A DNA stretch of 64,000 nucleotides from Micromonospora_J zhanjiangensis (GCF_042650605.1 NZ_JBHSBN010000003.1:62001-126000), one strand, 5' to 3'. Positions 24,683 through 33,871 are shown, counted from the first letter of the stretch. Translations and numbers: made by a program. The notes: generated by a model from the sequence alone, not told the origin.

Positions 24683-25711
24683 ATGCGATACCGCACCCTG
24701 GGTGCCACCGGAACGGTGGTCTCTACCCAGTGCCTGGGCACCATGACGTTCGGCAACGAGACCGACGAGGAGGGCAGTTTCGCCCAGCTCGACCGGTTCG
24801 TCGAACGGGGCGGCACCTTCGTCGACACCGCCGACGTCTACTCCGCCGGGGTCTCCGAGGAGATCGTCGGCCGCTGGCTGCGGGCCCGGCCCGGGGCCCG
24901 GGACTCCTTGGTCATCGCCACCAAGGGCCGCTTCGCCATGGGCCCCGGCGGGAACGACGCCGGGCTGTCCCGGGTGCACCTGACCCGGGCCCTGGAGGCG
25001 AGCCTGCGCCGGCTCGGCGTGGAGGCCGTCGACCTCTACCAGGCGCACGCCTGGGACCCGCTGACCCCGCTGCCGGAGACCCTGCGCTTCTTCGACGACG
25101 CGGTCCGCGCCGGCAAGATCCGGTACGCCGGGGTCAGCAACTTCACCGGCTGGCAACTGCAGAAGGCGGCGCTGCTCACCGCGCACCTGGGGCTCACCCC
25201 GATCGTCACCCTCCAGCCGCAGTACAACCTGCTGGCCCGGGACATCGAGTTCGAGCTGACCGACGTGTGCCACAACGAGGGCATCGGCATCCTGCCCTGG
25301 TCGCCGCTCGGCGGCGGCTGGCTCACCGGCAAGTACCGGCGGGACACCCCGCCCACCGGGGCCACCCGGCTCGGCGAGAACCCGGAGCGCGGCGTCGAGG
25401 CGTACGCGGGACGCAACGCCGACGAACGGACCTGGCGGATCGTCGACGCGGTGGCCGAGGTGGCCGACAAGCGCGGCACGTCGATGGCGGCGGTCGCCCT
25501 GGCCTGGCTGGCCGACCGACCGGCGGTGACCTCGGTGATCCTCGGCGCCCGGACGGTGGAGCAGCTCGACGACAACCTGGCCGCGGCGGACCTGCGCCTG
25601 GACGCCGAGGAGACCCGGCTGCTGGACGAGGCCAGCGCGCCCCGGGTGGCCGACTACCCGTACGGCGCCGCGGGCGTCCAGCAGCGCGCCCGCGAGCTAC
25701 CCGCGGGCTGA
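24683..25711 (+). CDS. Aldo/keto reductase (second copy)
   Basis: A 342-residue NADPH-dependent aldo/keto reductase with the tetrad Asp/Tyr (FVDTADVYSAG), Lys (VIATKGRF) and His (LYQAHAWDP), then SNFTGWQLQKAALL and the C-terminal GARTVEQLDDN. It shares the fold with the gene at 18155 but differs in its loops (TLQPQYNLLARDIEFEL), so it is probably a separate AKR subfamily rather than a recent duplicate. The ATG has a GGGAGACGC site. Substrate unknown. Confidence 0.87.
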   Translation: MRYRTLGATGTVVSTQCLGTMTFGNETDEEGSFAQLDRFVERGGTFVDTADVYSAGVSEEIVGRWLRARPGARDSLVIATKGRFAMGPGGNDAGLSRVHLTRALEASLRRLGVEAVDLYQAHAWDPLTPLPETLRFFDDAVRAGKIRYAGVSNFTGWQLQKAALLTAHLGLTPIVTLQPQYNLLARDIEFELTDVCHNEGIGILPWSPLGGGWLTGKYRRDTPPTGATRLGENPERGVEAYAGRNADERTWRIVDAVAEVADKRGTSMAAVALAWLADRPAVTSVILGARTVEQLDDNLAAADLRLDAEETRLLDEASAPRVADYPYGAAGVQQRARELPAG

Positions 25712-25737
25712 CGCCCTACCTCACCGGACTGACGTCC

Positions 25738-26886
25738 CTACTTCACCGACGGCTGGACGAACGGCGGGCGGACCACCCGCATCGCCGAGCGGCGGCCGCG
25801 CACGTCGACCTCGACCGTCGAGCCCTCGGCGAGCCCGGCCGCCGTGTCCAGCAGCGCGAGCGCGATGCCGATCTTGCGGGTCGGCGAGAAGGTGCCGCTG
25901 GTCACGGTGCCCACCGTGGCGTCGCCCGCGTACACCGTCATGCCGGGCCGGGGGATGCCCCGGTCGACCGCCTCCAGCCCCCACAGCCGCCGGCGCGGGC
26001 CGGCCGTCTTCTCGGCCAGCAGGGCATCCCGGCCCCAGAAGGCCGGCTTTTCCCAGCCGACCGCCCAGCCGGACCGGGCCTGCACCGGGGTGATCTCCAG
26101 CGACAGGTCCTGCCCGTGCAGCGGGTAGCCCATCTCGGTGCGCAGGGTGTCCCGGGCGCCCAGCCCACAGGCCCGCAGCCCGTACGGCTCACCGGCGGCG
26201 AACAGCGCGTCCCACACCGCGCCGGCCCGCTCGGCCGGTACGACCAGCTCGTACCCGTGTTCGCCGGTGTAGCCGGTCCGGCAGACGGTCAGCGTGGCAC
26301 CGCCCGTCCCGGTGCCGTCCGGTTCGGTCCCGTCCAACTTCGTCTCGGTGAAGCTCATGTAGCCGTGCTCCGTGGGCAGTCCCAGGGCGGCCAGCAGCTC
26401 GGCCGAGCGCGGCCCCTGCACGGCCAGCACCGCGTACGCCTCGTGCTCGTCGGTGACGGTGATCCCGGCGGGCGCGGCGGCCCGCAGCCGGCGCACCACC
26501 TCGGCGGTGTTCGCCGCGTTGGGGATGAGGAAGACGTGCTCCTCGTCGTGCAGGTAGGCGATGATGTCGTCGACCACCCCGCCGGTGGCCTCGTCGCAGC
26601 AGAGCGTGTACTGCGCCCGGCCCGGCCCGATCCGGCCCAGGTCGTTGCTGAGGCAGGAGTTGACGAACGCCGCCGCCCCGGGGCCGGTGACCCGGGCCTT
26701 GCCCAGGTGTGAGACGTCGAAGACGCCGACCGCCTCGCGGACCGCGGCGTGTTCCCGCAACACGCCCCCGCCGGCGTACTCCAGCGGCATCGACCAGCCG
26801 CCGAAGGCGGCGAACTTGGCACCGAGGGCGGCGTGCCGCTCGTGCAGGGGCGACTGGTGGAGCCGGTCGGCGGAGGCGTCGGTCAT
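25738..26886 (-). CDS. gcvT: Glycine cleavage system T protein (aminomethyltransferase)
   Basis: A 382-residue tetrahydrofolate-dependent aminomethyltransferase, which releases ammonia and methylene-THF from the aminomethyl-lipoyl H protein. Typical features are FGGWSMPLEYAGG near the start, FDVSHLGKARVTGPGA, NAANTAEVVRRL, CRTGYTGEHGYELVVP, and the C-terminal TSGTFSPTRKIGIALALL. The ATG at 26884-26886 is conserved in position. gcvH and gcvP are not in the window, so the system is split. It is convergent with the aldo/keto reductase gene and divergent from pepA, and its lipoyl partner depends on LipA/LipB encoded later in the window. Confidence 0.93.
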   Translation of the reverse strand: MTDASADRLHQSPLHERHAALGAKFAAFGGWSMPLEYAGGGVLREHAAVREAVGVFDVSHLGKARVTGPGAAAFVNSCLSNDLGRIGPGRAQYTLCCDEATGGVVDDIIAYLHDEEHVFLIPNAANTAEVVRRLRAAAPAGITVTDEHEAYAVLAVQGPRSAELLAALGLPTEHGYMSFTETKLDGTEPDGTGTGGATLTVCRTGYTGEHGYELVVPAERAGAVWDALFAAGEPYGLRACGLGARDTLRTEMGYPLHGQDLSLEITPVQARSGWAVGWEKPAFWGRDALLAEKTAGPRRRLWGLEAVDRGIPRPGMTVYAGDATVGTVTSGTFSPTRKIGIALALLDTAAGLAEGSTVEVDVRGRRSAMRVVRPPFVQPSVK

Positions 26887-27052
26887 GGGTGGCAACTTAC
26901 CGGGGGTCCGGCCCGTGGTTAGCATCGGCAGGTTCCCTCCGACCGGTGGTCGGGCGGGACAGTCGATCGTCCGGCGGGTAGGTTGCGCCGGAGAAGCTTC
27001 CATCGCCGGACGCCCACGAGGCGACCGGCCAGGCCACGTCCGGAGACGCCGA

Positions 27053-28630
27053 GTGACATCGCCCAGCACGACCCTGAGCCTGGTCGACACCGACCCCGCC
27101 GAGTTGTCCGTCGACGCGATCGTGATCGGCGTGCACTCGCAGACCGGCGGCGGGGACGGCGCCGGCCCGGCTCGGCTCGCCGACACCCTGCTCCTGGCGA
27201 CCGGCGCCGAGGCCGTCGCGGTCGCCTTCGACGGTCGGCTGACCGAGACGCTGGCGCTGCTCGGCGCCACCGGCGCGCCGGGCGAGGTGACCAAGCTCGC
27301 CACCCTGGGCACGGTGACGGCGCCGCTGGTCGCTGCGGTGGGTCTCGGGCCCGAGCCGACCGGCGCGGCACCGGCGCCGGAGGCGCTGCGCCGGGCCGCC
27401 GGCGCCGCGGTCCGCGCGCTGGCCGGCGCCGAGCGGGTCGCGCTGACCCTGCCGGTCCCGGACGACGAGGACGCGCCGGCCGCGCTGCGGGCGCTGGCGG
27501 AGGGCGCGCTGCTCGGCGGGTACCGGTTCGCCGGCTACAAGACCAAGCCGCAGCCGACCCGCCGCGAGCCGGTCGGCTCGGTGGCGCTGTACGTCCCGGA
27601 CGCCGCGGACCAGCGGGCCCGGGCCGAGATCGCCCGCGCCGAGGTGGTGGCCCGATCGGTACGCCTGACCCGCGACTGGGTGAACACCGCCCCCAACGAG
27701 CTGCGTCCCCCGTCGTTCGCCGACGCCGTGGCCGCGGCCGGCCGGGAGGCCGGGCTGACCGTCGAGGTGCTCGACGAGGCGGCCCTGGCCGACGGTGGCT
27801 ACGGCGGGATCCTCGCCGTGGGGCAGGGTTCCGACGCGCCGCCCCGGCTGGTGAAGCTCTCCTACACCCCGGCTGGTGCCGACCCGGCCAAGCGGGTCGC
27901 GCTGGTCGGCAAGGGCATCACCTTCGACTCCGGCGGCCTGTCGATCAAGCCCGCCCAGGGCATGTGGGAGATGAAGTCGGACATGGCCGGCGCGGCGGCC
28001 GTGGGCGCCACCATGCTGGCCGTCGCCGCGCTCAAGCCGGGCGTGGCGGTCGACGGCTACCTGGCGATGGCGGAGAACATGCCGTCCGGCAGCGCCTACC
28101 GGCCCGGCGACGTGATCACGATGTTCAACGGCAAGCGGGTCGAGGTGCTCAACACCGACGCCGAGGGCCGGATGGTGCTGGCCGACGCGATGGCCCGGGC
28201 CTGCGCCGACGGCTGCGACTACCTGCTGGAGACCTCCACCCTCACCGGCGGTCAGGTGATCGCCCTCGGCAAGCGGGTGGCCGGCGTGATGGGCACCCCG
28301 GAGCTGTGCGACCGGGTCCGGGACGCCGGCGACGCGGTCGGCGAGCCGGCCTGGCCGATGCCGCTGCCGGAGGACGTCCGCAAGGGCATGGACTCCGACG
28401 TCGCGGACATCTCCCAGGTCAACGCCGGGATGGACCGGGCCGGGCACATGCTGCAGGGCGGCGTGTTCCTGCGCGAGTTCGTCGCCGAGGACGTGCCCTG
28501 GGCGCACATCGACATCGCCGGGCCGAGCTACCACACCGGCGAGGCGACCGGTTACTGGACCAAGGGCGGCACCGGGGTCCCGGTCCGTACCCTGCTGGAG
28601 CTGATCGACGACATCGCCGCCAACGACTGA
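27053..28630 (+). CDS. pepA: Leucyl aminopeptidase (M17)
   Basis: A 525-residue cytosolic M17 aminopeptidase with two bound metal ions that removes N-terminal residues. The catalytic block is present: GKGITFDSGGLSIKP, MKSDMAGAAAV, and NTDAEGRMVLADA (367-379), followed by TLTGGQVIALG. Its N-terminal domain is the usual macro-like regulatory half. The GTG start has a GGAG site eight bases upstream. It sits next to gcvT as in mycobacteria and probably belongs to the conserved backbone. The gap to gcvT (26887-27052) holds both promoters. Confidence 0.95.
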   Translation: MTSPSTTLSLVDTDPAELSVDAIVIGVHSQTGGGDGAGPARLADTLLLATGAEAVAVAFDGRLTETLALLGATGAPGEVTKLATLGTVTAPLVAAVGLGPEPTGAAPAPEALRRAAGAAVRALAGAERVALTLPVPDDEDAPAALRALAEGALLGGYRFAGYKTKPQPTRREPVGSVALYVPDAADQRARAEIARAEVVARSVRLTRDWVNTAPNELRPPSFADAVAAAGREAGLTVEVLDEAALADGGYGGILAVGQGSDAPPRLVKLSYTPAGADPAKRVALVGKGITFDSGGLSIKPAQGMWEMKSDMAGAAAVGATMLAVAALKPGVAVDGYLAMAENMPSGSAYRPGDVITMFNGKRVEVLNTDAEGRMVLADAMARACADGCDYLLETSTLTGGQVIALGKRVAGVMGTPELCDRVRDAGDAVGEPAWPMPLPEDVRKGMDSDVADISQVNAGMDRAGHMLQGGVFLREFVAEDVPWAHIDIAGPSYHTGEATGYWTKGGTGVPVRTLLELIDDIAAND

Positions 28631-28674
28631 GTCGCGGCGGCCGGCCGACCCGAGCGCGGGTCGGCCGGGCCGGC

Positions 28675-29010
28675 TCAGCCGGTGGGGCGGCGCTTGCGGC
28701 GTTCGTTGTAGTCGCGCATCCGCTGCGGATAACCGACCAGCCGTACGTCGTACACGGGGATGGCCAGCCGGTGGGCGAACCGCCGGGCGCCCTCCGGGCC
28801 CTGGACCCGGCGGCGGGTCCACTCGCCGTCGGCGGCGATCAGGATCACCGTCGTCTGGGTGACGGTGGTCCGGGGCTCGATGAACGCCTCCACCCCGCGC
28901 CGGGACCGGACGAACTGCTCAAGATGGTCGAGATCGGCCTGGTCGGCCGGCCGTTCCCCGGTGGAACCGGTGGAACTTGCCTTCCGTCCGCGCCGCCGGA
29001 ACCAGGCCAC
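28675..29010 (-). CDS. Hypothetical protein, 111 aa
   Basis: A small basic protein. It starts VAWFRRRGRKAS, has a charged linker (DLDHLEQFVRSRRGVEAFIE), then a beta-rich core (TTVTQTTVILIAADGEWTRR) and a Lys/Arg-rich tail (RDYNERRKRRPTG). I do not recognise a named family, although such proteins sit beside lpdA in related genomes to my recollection. The GTG start (29008-29010) is fixed by a GGGGGAGGAG ribosome-binding site. It is divergent from lpdA; 29011-29196 holds their promoters and no other gene. Confidence 0.7.
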   Translation of the reverse strand: MAWFRRRGRKASSTGSTGERPADQADLDHLEQFVRSRRGVEAFIEPRTTVTQTTVILIAADGEWTRRRVQGPEGARRFAHRLAIPVYDVRLVGYPQRMRDYNERRKRRPTG

Positions 29011-29196
29011 CCGTCGATCTCCTCCCCCGAGAACCCGCCTCCGGCGGGGCGATTGCGTGCAAGCGTACGTGTCGCGAACGTGTCCTTGGGCACCTCGGTA
29101 AGCGACCTGTGCGGTGAAGTGACAAGATGACCGAGGCGAGTGTGCCCACATACCTGGCACGACCCTCGTAGCAATGACGCGACCTGGGAGATGACT

Positions 29197-30585
29197 GTGA
29201 CCGAGCCGAACGACGCGACCTTCGACGTAGTGATCCTCGGAGGTGGCAGCGGCGGCTACGCGGCGACGCTGCGCGCCGCCCAACTGGGCCTGTCGGTGGC
29301 GCTGATCGAGAAGGCCGAACTGGGCGGCACCTGCCTGCACCGCGGCTGCATCCCGACCAAGGCGCTGCTGCACGCGGCCGAGATCGCCGACCAGACCCGC
29401 GAGTCGGAGCAGTTCGGCGTCAAGGCCGAGCTGATGGGCGTCGACATGGCCGGGGTCAACTCGTACAAGGACGGCGTGGTCTCCCGCCTCTACAAGGGCC
29501 TGCAGGGCCTGGTCAAGAGCTCCAAGGCCAGCTACGTGGCGGGCGCCGGCAAGCTGGTCGGCAAGGACACCGTCGAGGTGGACGGCAAGCGCTACACTGG
29601 CCGCAACGTCATCCTGGCCACCGGCTCGTACTCGCGGACCCTGCCCGGCCTGGAGGTCGACGGCCAGCGCGTGATCACCAGCGAGCACGCGCTGAAGCTG
29701 GACCGGGTGCCCGGCTCGGTGATCGTGCTGGGCGGCGGCGTCATCGGCGTCGAGTTCGCCAGCGTCTGGCGGTCGTTCGGCGCCGACGTGACCATCGTCG
29801 AGGCGCTGCCCCGGCTGGTGGCCGCCGAGGACGAGGAGTCGTCGAAGGCGCTGGAGCGGGCCTTCCGCAAGCGTGGCATCGCCTTCAAGACCGGCAAGAA
29901 GTTCGAGAAGGTCGAGCACACCGAGAACGGTGTCAAGGTCACCATCGCCGGCGGCGAGACCGTCGAGGCCGAGCTGCTGCTGGTCGCCGTCGGCCGCGGC
30001 CCGACCACCGCCGACCTCGGCTACGAGGAGCAGGGCGTCAAGATGGACCGTGGCTTCGTCCTCACCGACGAGCGGCTGCGCACCAGCGTCCCGAACGTGT
30101 ACGCCGTCGGCGACATCGTGCCCGGCCTTCAGCTCGCGCACCGCGGCTTCCAACAGGGCATCTTCGTGGCCGAGGAGATCGCCGGCAAGAACCCCGCCGT
30201 GATCGACGAGAACGGCATCCCGCGGGTCACCTACTCCGACCCGGAACTGGCGTCCGTCGGCCTGACCGAGGCCAAGGCCAAGGAGCAGTACGGCGCGGAC
30301 AAGGTCAAGACCTACAACTACAACCTCGGTGGCAACGGCAAGAGCCAGATCCTCCGGACGGCCGGCTTCGTGAAGCTGGTCCGGGTCGAGGACGGTCCGG
30401 TGGTCGGCGTGCACATGGTCGGCGCCCGGGTCGGCGAGCTGATCGGCGAGGCGCAGCTGATCTTCAACTGGGAGGCCTACCCGGTCGAGGTGGCGCAACT
30501 CGTGCACGCCCACCCCACCCAGGGCGAGGCGCTCGGCGAGGCTCACCTCGCGCTGGCCGGCAAGCCCCTGCACGCGCACGCCTGA
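29197..30585 (+). CDS. lpdA: Dihydrolipoyl dehydrogenase (E3)
   Basis: A 462-residue FAD-dependent disulfide reductase that reoxidises dihydrolipoyl groups of 2-oxo acid dehydrogenases. It has the N-terminal GGGSGGYAA, the redox pair Cys46/Cys51 in GGTCLHRGCIP, the NAD site GGGVIGVEFAS, YAVGDIVPG, and the C-terminal AHPTQGE. I choose the GTG at 29197 over the ATG at 29191 because the GGGAG at 29186-29190 is six bases from the former and touches the latter. sucB follows 69 bp later, so both form a lipoyl-complex operon. Confidence 0.95.
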   Translation: MTEPNDATFDVVILGGGSGGYAATLRAAQLGLSVALIEKAELGGTCLHRGCIPTKALLHAAEIADQTRESEQFGVKAELMGVDMAGVNSYKDGVVSRLYKGLQGLVKSSKASYVAGAGKLVGKDTVEVDGKRYTGRNVILATGSYSRTLPGLEVDGQRVITSEHALKLDRVPGSVIVLGGGVIGVEFASVWRSFGADVTIVEALPRLVAAEDEESSKALERAFRKRGIAFKTGKKFEKVEHTENGVKVTIAGGETVEAELLLVAVGRGPTTADLGYEEQGVKMDRGFVLTDERLRTSVPNVYAVGDIVPGLQLAHRGFQQGIFVAEEIAGKNPAVIDENGIPRVTYSDPELASVGLTEAKAKEQYGADKVKTYNYNLGGNGKSQILRTAGFVKLVRVEDGPVVGVHMVGARVGELIGEAQLIFNWEAYPVEVAQLVHAHPTQGEALGEAHLALAGKPLHAHA

Positions 30586-30654
30586 CCACCGTTTTTCCGT
30601 GCGCCCGGTCGTGACCGGGCATGATCGCACCAGGCCACGAAGGAGTCATGAGAG

Positions 30655-32499
30655 ATGCCGGTATCGGTCACCATGCCGCGGCTCGGCGAGAGCGTCACCG
30701 AGGGCACCGTCACGCGCTGGCTGAAGCAGGAGGGCGACCGGGTCGAGGTCGACGAGCCGCTGCTCGAGGTCTCGACGGACAAGGTCGACACGGAGATCCC
30801 CTCCCCGGCGGCCGGCGTGCTGAGCCGGATCGTGGTGAGCGAGGACGAGACGGCGGAGGTCGGCAGCGAGCTCGCCGTCATCTCGGGCGAGGGTGAGGGC
30901 GACGGCGGCGGTGCCGCCGAGCCGTCCGAGGAGCGGGCCGCCGAGCCGGAGGCGCGGCCCGAGCCGGCCACCCCGCCGGCGCAGCCCGCGGCCGAGCAGC
31001 AGGAGAAGCCGCAGGAGACCACCCCGGCGCAGGCCGCGCCGGCCGGTGGCGAGGGCACCGTCGTCAAGATGCCGGCCCTGGGCGAGAGCGTCACCGAGGG
31101 TACGGTCACCCGCTGGCTCAAGGAGGTCGGCGACACCGTCGAGGCCGACGAGCCGCTGCTGGAGGTCTCCACCGACAAGGTGGACACCGAGATCCCGTCG
31201 CCGGCCGCCGGCACGCTGACCGAGATCAAGGTCGGCCAGGACGAGACCGCCGCGGTGGGTGCCGAGCTGGCCGTGATCGGTGCGGCCGGCAACGCCGAGG
31301 CCGCGGTCCCGTCGACCGAGCAGCCGACCCCGGAGCAGGGCGAGACCCAGGAGCAGCCCGAGTCGAAGCCGGCCGAGCCGAAGCCGGAGCGGGTCGAGGA
31401 GCCGACGCCGGGGATGTCGTACTCCGAGCCGGCTCCGGAGACCGAGGTGTCCGCGCAGCCGGCCCGTACCGAGCGGGCCGCGCAGCCGGCGGCGCCGGCG
31501 GCCAAGGCCCCGGCCGCCGGGACCCAGCAGGCCAACGGCGAGGCCGCCGGGTACGTGACCCCGCTGGTCCGCAAGCTGGCCGGCGAGCACGGCGTGGACC
31601 TGTCCTCGATCACCGGCAGCGGTGTCGGCGGGCGGATCCGCAAGCAGGACGTGCTCGAGGCGGCCGAGAAGGCCAAGGCGGCGAAGGCCGCCCCGGCTCC
31701 GGCCGCCGCCGCTCCGGCCGGCCAGGCCCCGGCGGCGAAGGCGGCACCCGCCGCCAAGGCGACGCCGAGCCCGAAGCGGGGCAGCACCGAGAAGATGCCC
31801 CGGATCCGTTCGGTCATCGCCCGGCGGATGCAGGAGTCGCTGCACGAGACGGCGCAGCTGACCACCGTGGTCGAGGTGGACGTCACCCGGGTGGCCAAGC
31901 TGCGGGCCCAGGCCAAGGACGCGTTCCTGCAGCGGCACGGCGTGAAGCTGTCGTTCATGCCGTTCTTCGCCCAGGCCGCCGTCGAGGCGCTGCAGATCTA
32001 CCCGGTGGTCAACGCCCGGATGGACCTGGAGGCCGGCACGATCACGTACCCGGAGGCCGAGCACCTCGGCATCGCGGTGGACACCGAGCGGGGCCTGATG
32101 ACCCCGGTCATCCACAACGCGGGCGACCTGAACCTGGGTGGCCTGGCCCGGCGGATCGCCGATCTGGCCGAGCGGACCCGGACCAACAAGATCAGCCCGG
32201 ACGAGATCGCCGGTGCCACCTTCACCCTGACCAACACCGGTAGCCGGGGCGCGCTGTTCGACACCCCGATCGTGCCGTCGCCGCAGTCGGCGATGCTCGG
32301 CACCGGTGCCGTGGTGAAGCGCCCGGCCGTGATCAACGACCCGGAGCTGGGCGAGGTGGTCGCGGTGCGCTCGATGGTCTACCTGGCCATGTCGTACGAC
32401 CACCGGCTGATCGACGGTGCGGACGCGGCCCGGTTCCTGACGGCGGTCAAGGAGCGCCTGGAGGGCGGCAACTTCGAGGCGGAACTGGGCCTGGCCTGA
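30655..32499 (+). CDS. sucB: Dihydrolipoamide acyltransferase (E2) with two lipoyl domains
   Basis: A 614-residue E2 core enzyme. Two lipoyl domains carry Lys43 and Lys175 in identical DKVDTE contexts, separated and followed by long Ala/Pro/Glu linkers. A peripheral-subunit-binding domain (YVTPLVRKLAGEHGVDLSSI, then GRIRKQDVLEA) lies near 300-340, and the catalytic domain (about 380-614) has SYDHRLIDGADAARF with active-site His583. In mycobacteria the equivalent gene (dlaT) serves pyruvate dehydrogenase, so the name sucB is by similarity only. The ATG has a GAAGGAG site. A diverged copy of its last 15 codons and terminator occurs at 33872-33992. Confidence 0.94.
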   Translation: MPVSVTMPRLGESVTEGTVTRWLKQEGDRVEVDEPLLEVSTDKVDTEIPSPAAGVLSRIVVSEDETAEVGSELAVISGEGEGDGGGAAEPSEERAAEPEARPEPATPPAQPAAEQQEKPQETTPAQAAPAGGEGTVVKMPALGESVTEGTVTRWLKEVGDTVEADEPLLEVSTDKVDTEIPSPAAGTLTEIKVGQDETAAVGAELAVIGAAGNAEAAVPSTEQPTPEQGETQEQPESKPAEPKPERVEEPTPGMSYSEPAPETEVSAQPARTERAAQPAAPAAKAPAAGTQQANGEAAGYVTPLVRKLAGEHGVDLSSITGSGVGGRIRKQDVLEAAEKAKAAKAAPAPAAAAPAGQAPAAKAAPAAKATPSPKRGSTEKMPRIRSVIARRMQESLHETAQLTTVVEVDVTRVAKLRAQAKDAFLQRHGVKLSFMPFFAQAAVEALQIYPVVNARMDLEAGTITYPEAEHLGIAVDTERGLMTPVIHNAGDLNLGGLARRIADLAERTRTNKISPDEIAGATFTLTNTGSRGALFDTPIVPSPQSAMLGTGAVVKRPAVINDPELGEVVAVRSMVYLAMSYDHRLIDGADAARFLTAVKERLEGGNFEAELGLA

Positions 32500-32572
32500 T
32501 CCACCCCGTACGCCTGACGTGAGGCGCCCCGGTCCGAGTTCGGACCGGGGCGCCTCGCGCTTCTCCGGAATC
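32453..32572 (+). repeat. sucB-tail direct repeat, copy 1 (3' end of sucB plus terminator)
   Basis: This stretch (last codons of sucB, stop, and terminator) matches 33872-33992 over about 120 bp with scattered substitutions. Both copies include GGAGGGCGGCAACTTCGAGG and CACCCCGTACGCCTGAC. The two copies enclose a vapBC module and one more gene. Confidence 0.9.
32521..32556 (+). terminator. Rho-independent-type hairpin after sucB
   Basis: Two 17-base arms, GAGGCGCCCCGGTCCGA and its exact reverse complement, are separated by GT. The stem is very stable, but no U-tract follows, as is common in actinobacteria. Confidence 0.85.
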
Positions 32573-32583
32573 CATCACGGCAG

Positions 32584-32603
32584 CTTGTAGCACCTTGTAG
32601 CAC
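32584..32603 (+). promoter_or_regulatory. Tandem decamer CTTGTAGCAC x2, candidate VapB operator
   Basis: Two perfect, adjacent copies of CTTGTAGCAC lie immediately upstream of the -10 box of vapB, overlapping the expected -35 region. Antitoxins of this family commonly repress their own promoter, so these may be the operator half-sites. Confidence 0.5.
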
Positions 32604-32611
32604 ATTTCATC

Positions 32612-32617
32612 TACGCT
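32612..32617 (+). promoter_or_regulatory. -10 box (TACGCT) of the vapBC promoter
   Basis: TACGCT ends six bases before the vapB ATG, indicating a leaderless transcript. Confidence 0.55.
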
Positions 32618-32623
32618 GAGGGC

Positions 32624-32893
32624 ATGGCCGAGCATGCTCCTCGGGAGATCACCCAGCGCGAGCTACGCAACGAGTCCGGCGAGATAATGCGTAGTGTCGA
32701 ACGGGGCGAATCGTTCACCATTACCCGCAACGGCACCCCGATTGGCCGGCTCATTCCTCTCCGGCGGCGGACGTTCGTACCGCGGGCAGAGGCGATGGCC
32801 GCGTTCGCCACCGCTCCCGTTCTCGATCCGGACAAGCTCCGCAGCGACCTCGACACCGCGATCGACCAGGACCCCTTCGGCCGTGACTGGTGA
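32624..32893 (+). CDS. vapB: Phd/YefM-type antitoxin of a VapBC module
   Basis: An 89-residue antitoxin. The N-terminal two thirds (ITQRELRNESGEIMRSVERG, then FTITRNGTPIGRLIPLRRR) match the Phd/YefM DNA-binding fold. The C-terminal tail (LDPDKLRSDLDTAIDQDPFG) is the segment that wraps around the toxin. It should both neutralise the adjacent PIN ribonuclease and repress the operon. It overlaps vapC by 11 bp. The module lies between two copies of the sucB tail and is absent from the backbone order, so it looks acquired. Confidence 0.88.
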   Translation: MAEHAPREITQRELRNESGEIMRSVERGESFTITRNGTPIGRLIPLRRRTFVPRAEAMAAFATAPVLDPDKLRSDLDTAIDQDPFGRDW

Positions 32894-33308
32894 CGCCCCA
32901 GCGCTACGAGGTCTGATCGACACGAACATCGTCATCCATCTCGCCGCACTCGACCCGGTGGAGTTGCCCGACGAACTCGTCATCAGCGCGGTGACCCTGG
33001 CGGAGCTGTCCGCCGGGCCTCATCACGCGGACGACCCGGGTGAACGCGCCCGTCGGATGAGCGTGTTGCAGCACGCCGAGGCGACCTTCGACCCGCTGCC
33101 GTTCGACGCCGAGGCGGCCCGGGCCTTCGGCATGGTCTCCGCCGCCGTACTGGCTGCCGGCCGAACGACCCGCCGTCGGCTCGCGGATTTGATGATCGCG
33201 TCCATCGCACACGCGAACGGCCTGCCTCTCTACACCACGAATCCAGCCGACTTCGTCGGCCTGGAACGACTCGTGACGGTGCATCCGGTGACCCGCCCGC
33301 GGGCCTGA
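32883..33308 (+). CDS. vapC: VapC-type PIN-domain ribonuclease toxin
   Basis: A 141-residue PIN-domain endoribonuclease. The metal-binding acidic residues are visible: Asp13 in GLIDTNIVIHL, Glu in SAVTLAELSAG (about 41), and Asp in RRLADLMIASIAHANG (about 101), with the terminal TTNPADF. VapC toxins cut tRNA or rRNA; this target cannot be predicted. The GTG start at 32883 overlaps vapB by 11 bp and lacks a ribosome-binding site, consistent with translational coupling to the antitoxin. Confidence 0.87.
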   Translation: MTGDAPALRGLIDTNIVIHLAALDPVELPDELVISAVTLAELSAGPHHADDPGERARRMSVLQHAEATFDPLPFDAEAARAFGMVSAAVLAAGRTTRRRLADLMIASIAHANGLPLYTTNPADFVGLERLVTVHPVTRPRA

Positions 33309-33376
33309 TCCATCCGCACCACCGCACGAACCCTTCGAGCTGGACCCACGCTCGGCGTTGAGGTTGGGCCCCGGCG

Positions 33377-33859
33377 TCACCGCAACCGGGTGACGGTGAT
33401 TCCGGCGGTGGCGAGGTCGGTCTCGACGTCGGCCAGGGCGATCAGCTCGTGCGCGGCCCACACCCGCGGGGCCGCCGCCAGCACCGGTCCGATCGCCAGC
33501 GCGTGGCGACTGCCGGCCGCCCTCGTCGAATGGGTCTCGGCACTGCCAATCCCTGCCGGATCGCCCGCACCCAAACCGAATGCGCCTCTCAGCGGTGTCG
33601 ACTCCACGAACACCGTCGTTTGTGCGCATCGAGTGTCGTTCCAACAGCACTGGATGCGCACGAACTCAACCCGCTGCTCGCCGAGCCGCTCGAGCAGGGT
33701 CGGCAGCATCGTGTCCTGGACCAGATCGAGGTAGCGCAGGGTGTGGGTCAGCGCCTCACAGCCCGAGACGCGGCAGACCGGGCACCGGCCCGAACCGTCC
33801 GGCCAGCGGCCGAACACGATCCGCCGGGCCGACAGCACCAGCCGGTTGCGGATCTGCAC
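33377..33859 (-). CDS. Hypothetical protein, possibly 5'-truncated, 160 aa
   Basis: An open frame with zinc-finger-like cysteines near its N-terminus (GRCPVCRVSGC) followed by a mixed alpha/beta body (LLERLGEQRVEFVRIQCCW; HALAIGPVLAAAPRVWAAHE). I do not recognise the family. The GTG at 33857-33859 has no ribosome-binding site and lies only 12 bp from the diverged sucB-tail copy at 33872. The original N-terminus may therefore have been lost in the recombination that made the repeat. It may be a pseudogene or the passenger of the vapBC cassette. Confidence 0.5.
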   Translation of the reverse strand: MQIRNRLVLSARRIVFGRWPDGSGRCPVCRVSGCEALTHTLRYLDLVQDTMLPTLLERLGEQRVEFVRIQCCWNDTRCAQTTVFVESTPLRGAFGLGAGDPAGIGSAETHSTRAAGSRHALAIGPVLAAAPRVWAAHELIALADVETDLATAGITVTRLR

Positions 33860-33871
33860 GGCGGAGAGGTC

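Noticed and set aside
26887..27052. Glycine riboswitch upstream of gcvT
   Set aside because: The 166-bp divergent gap shows no recognisable tandem aptamer and is needed for two promoters.
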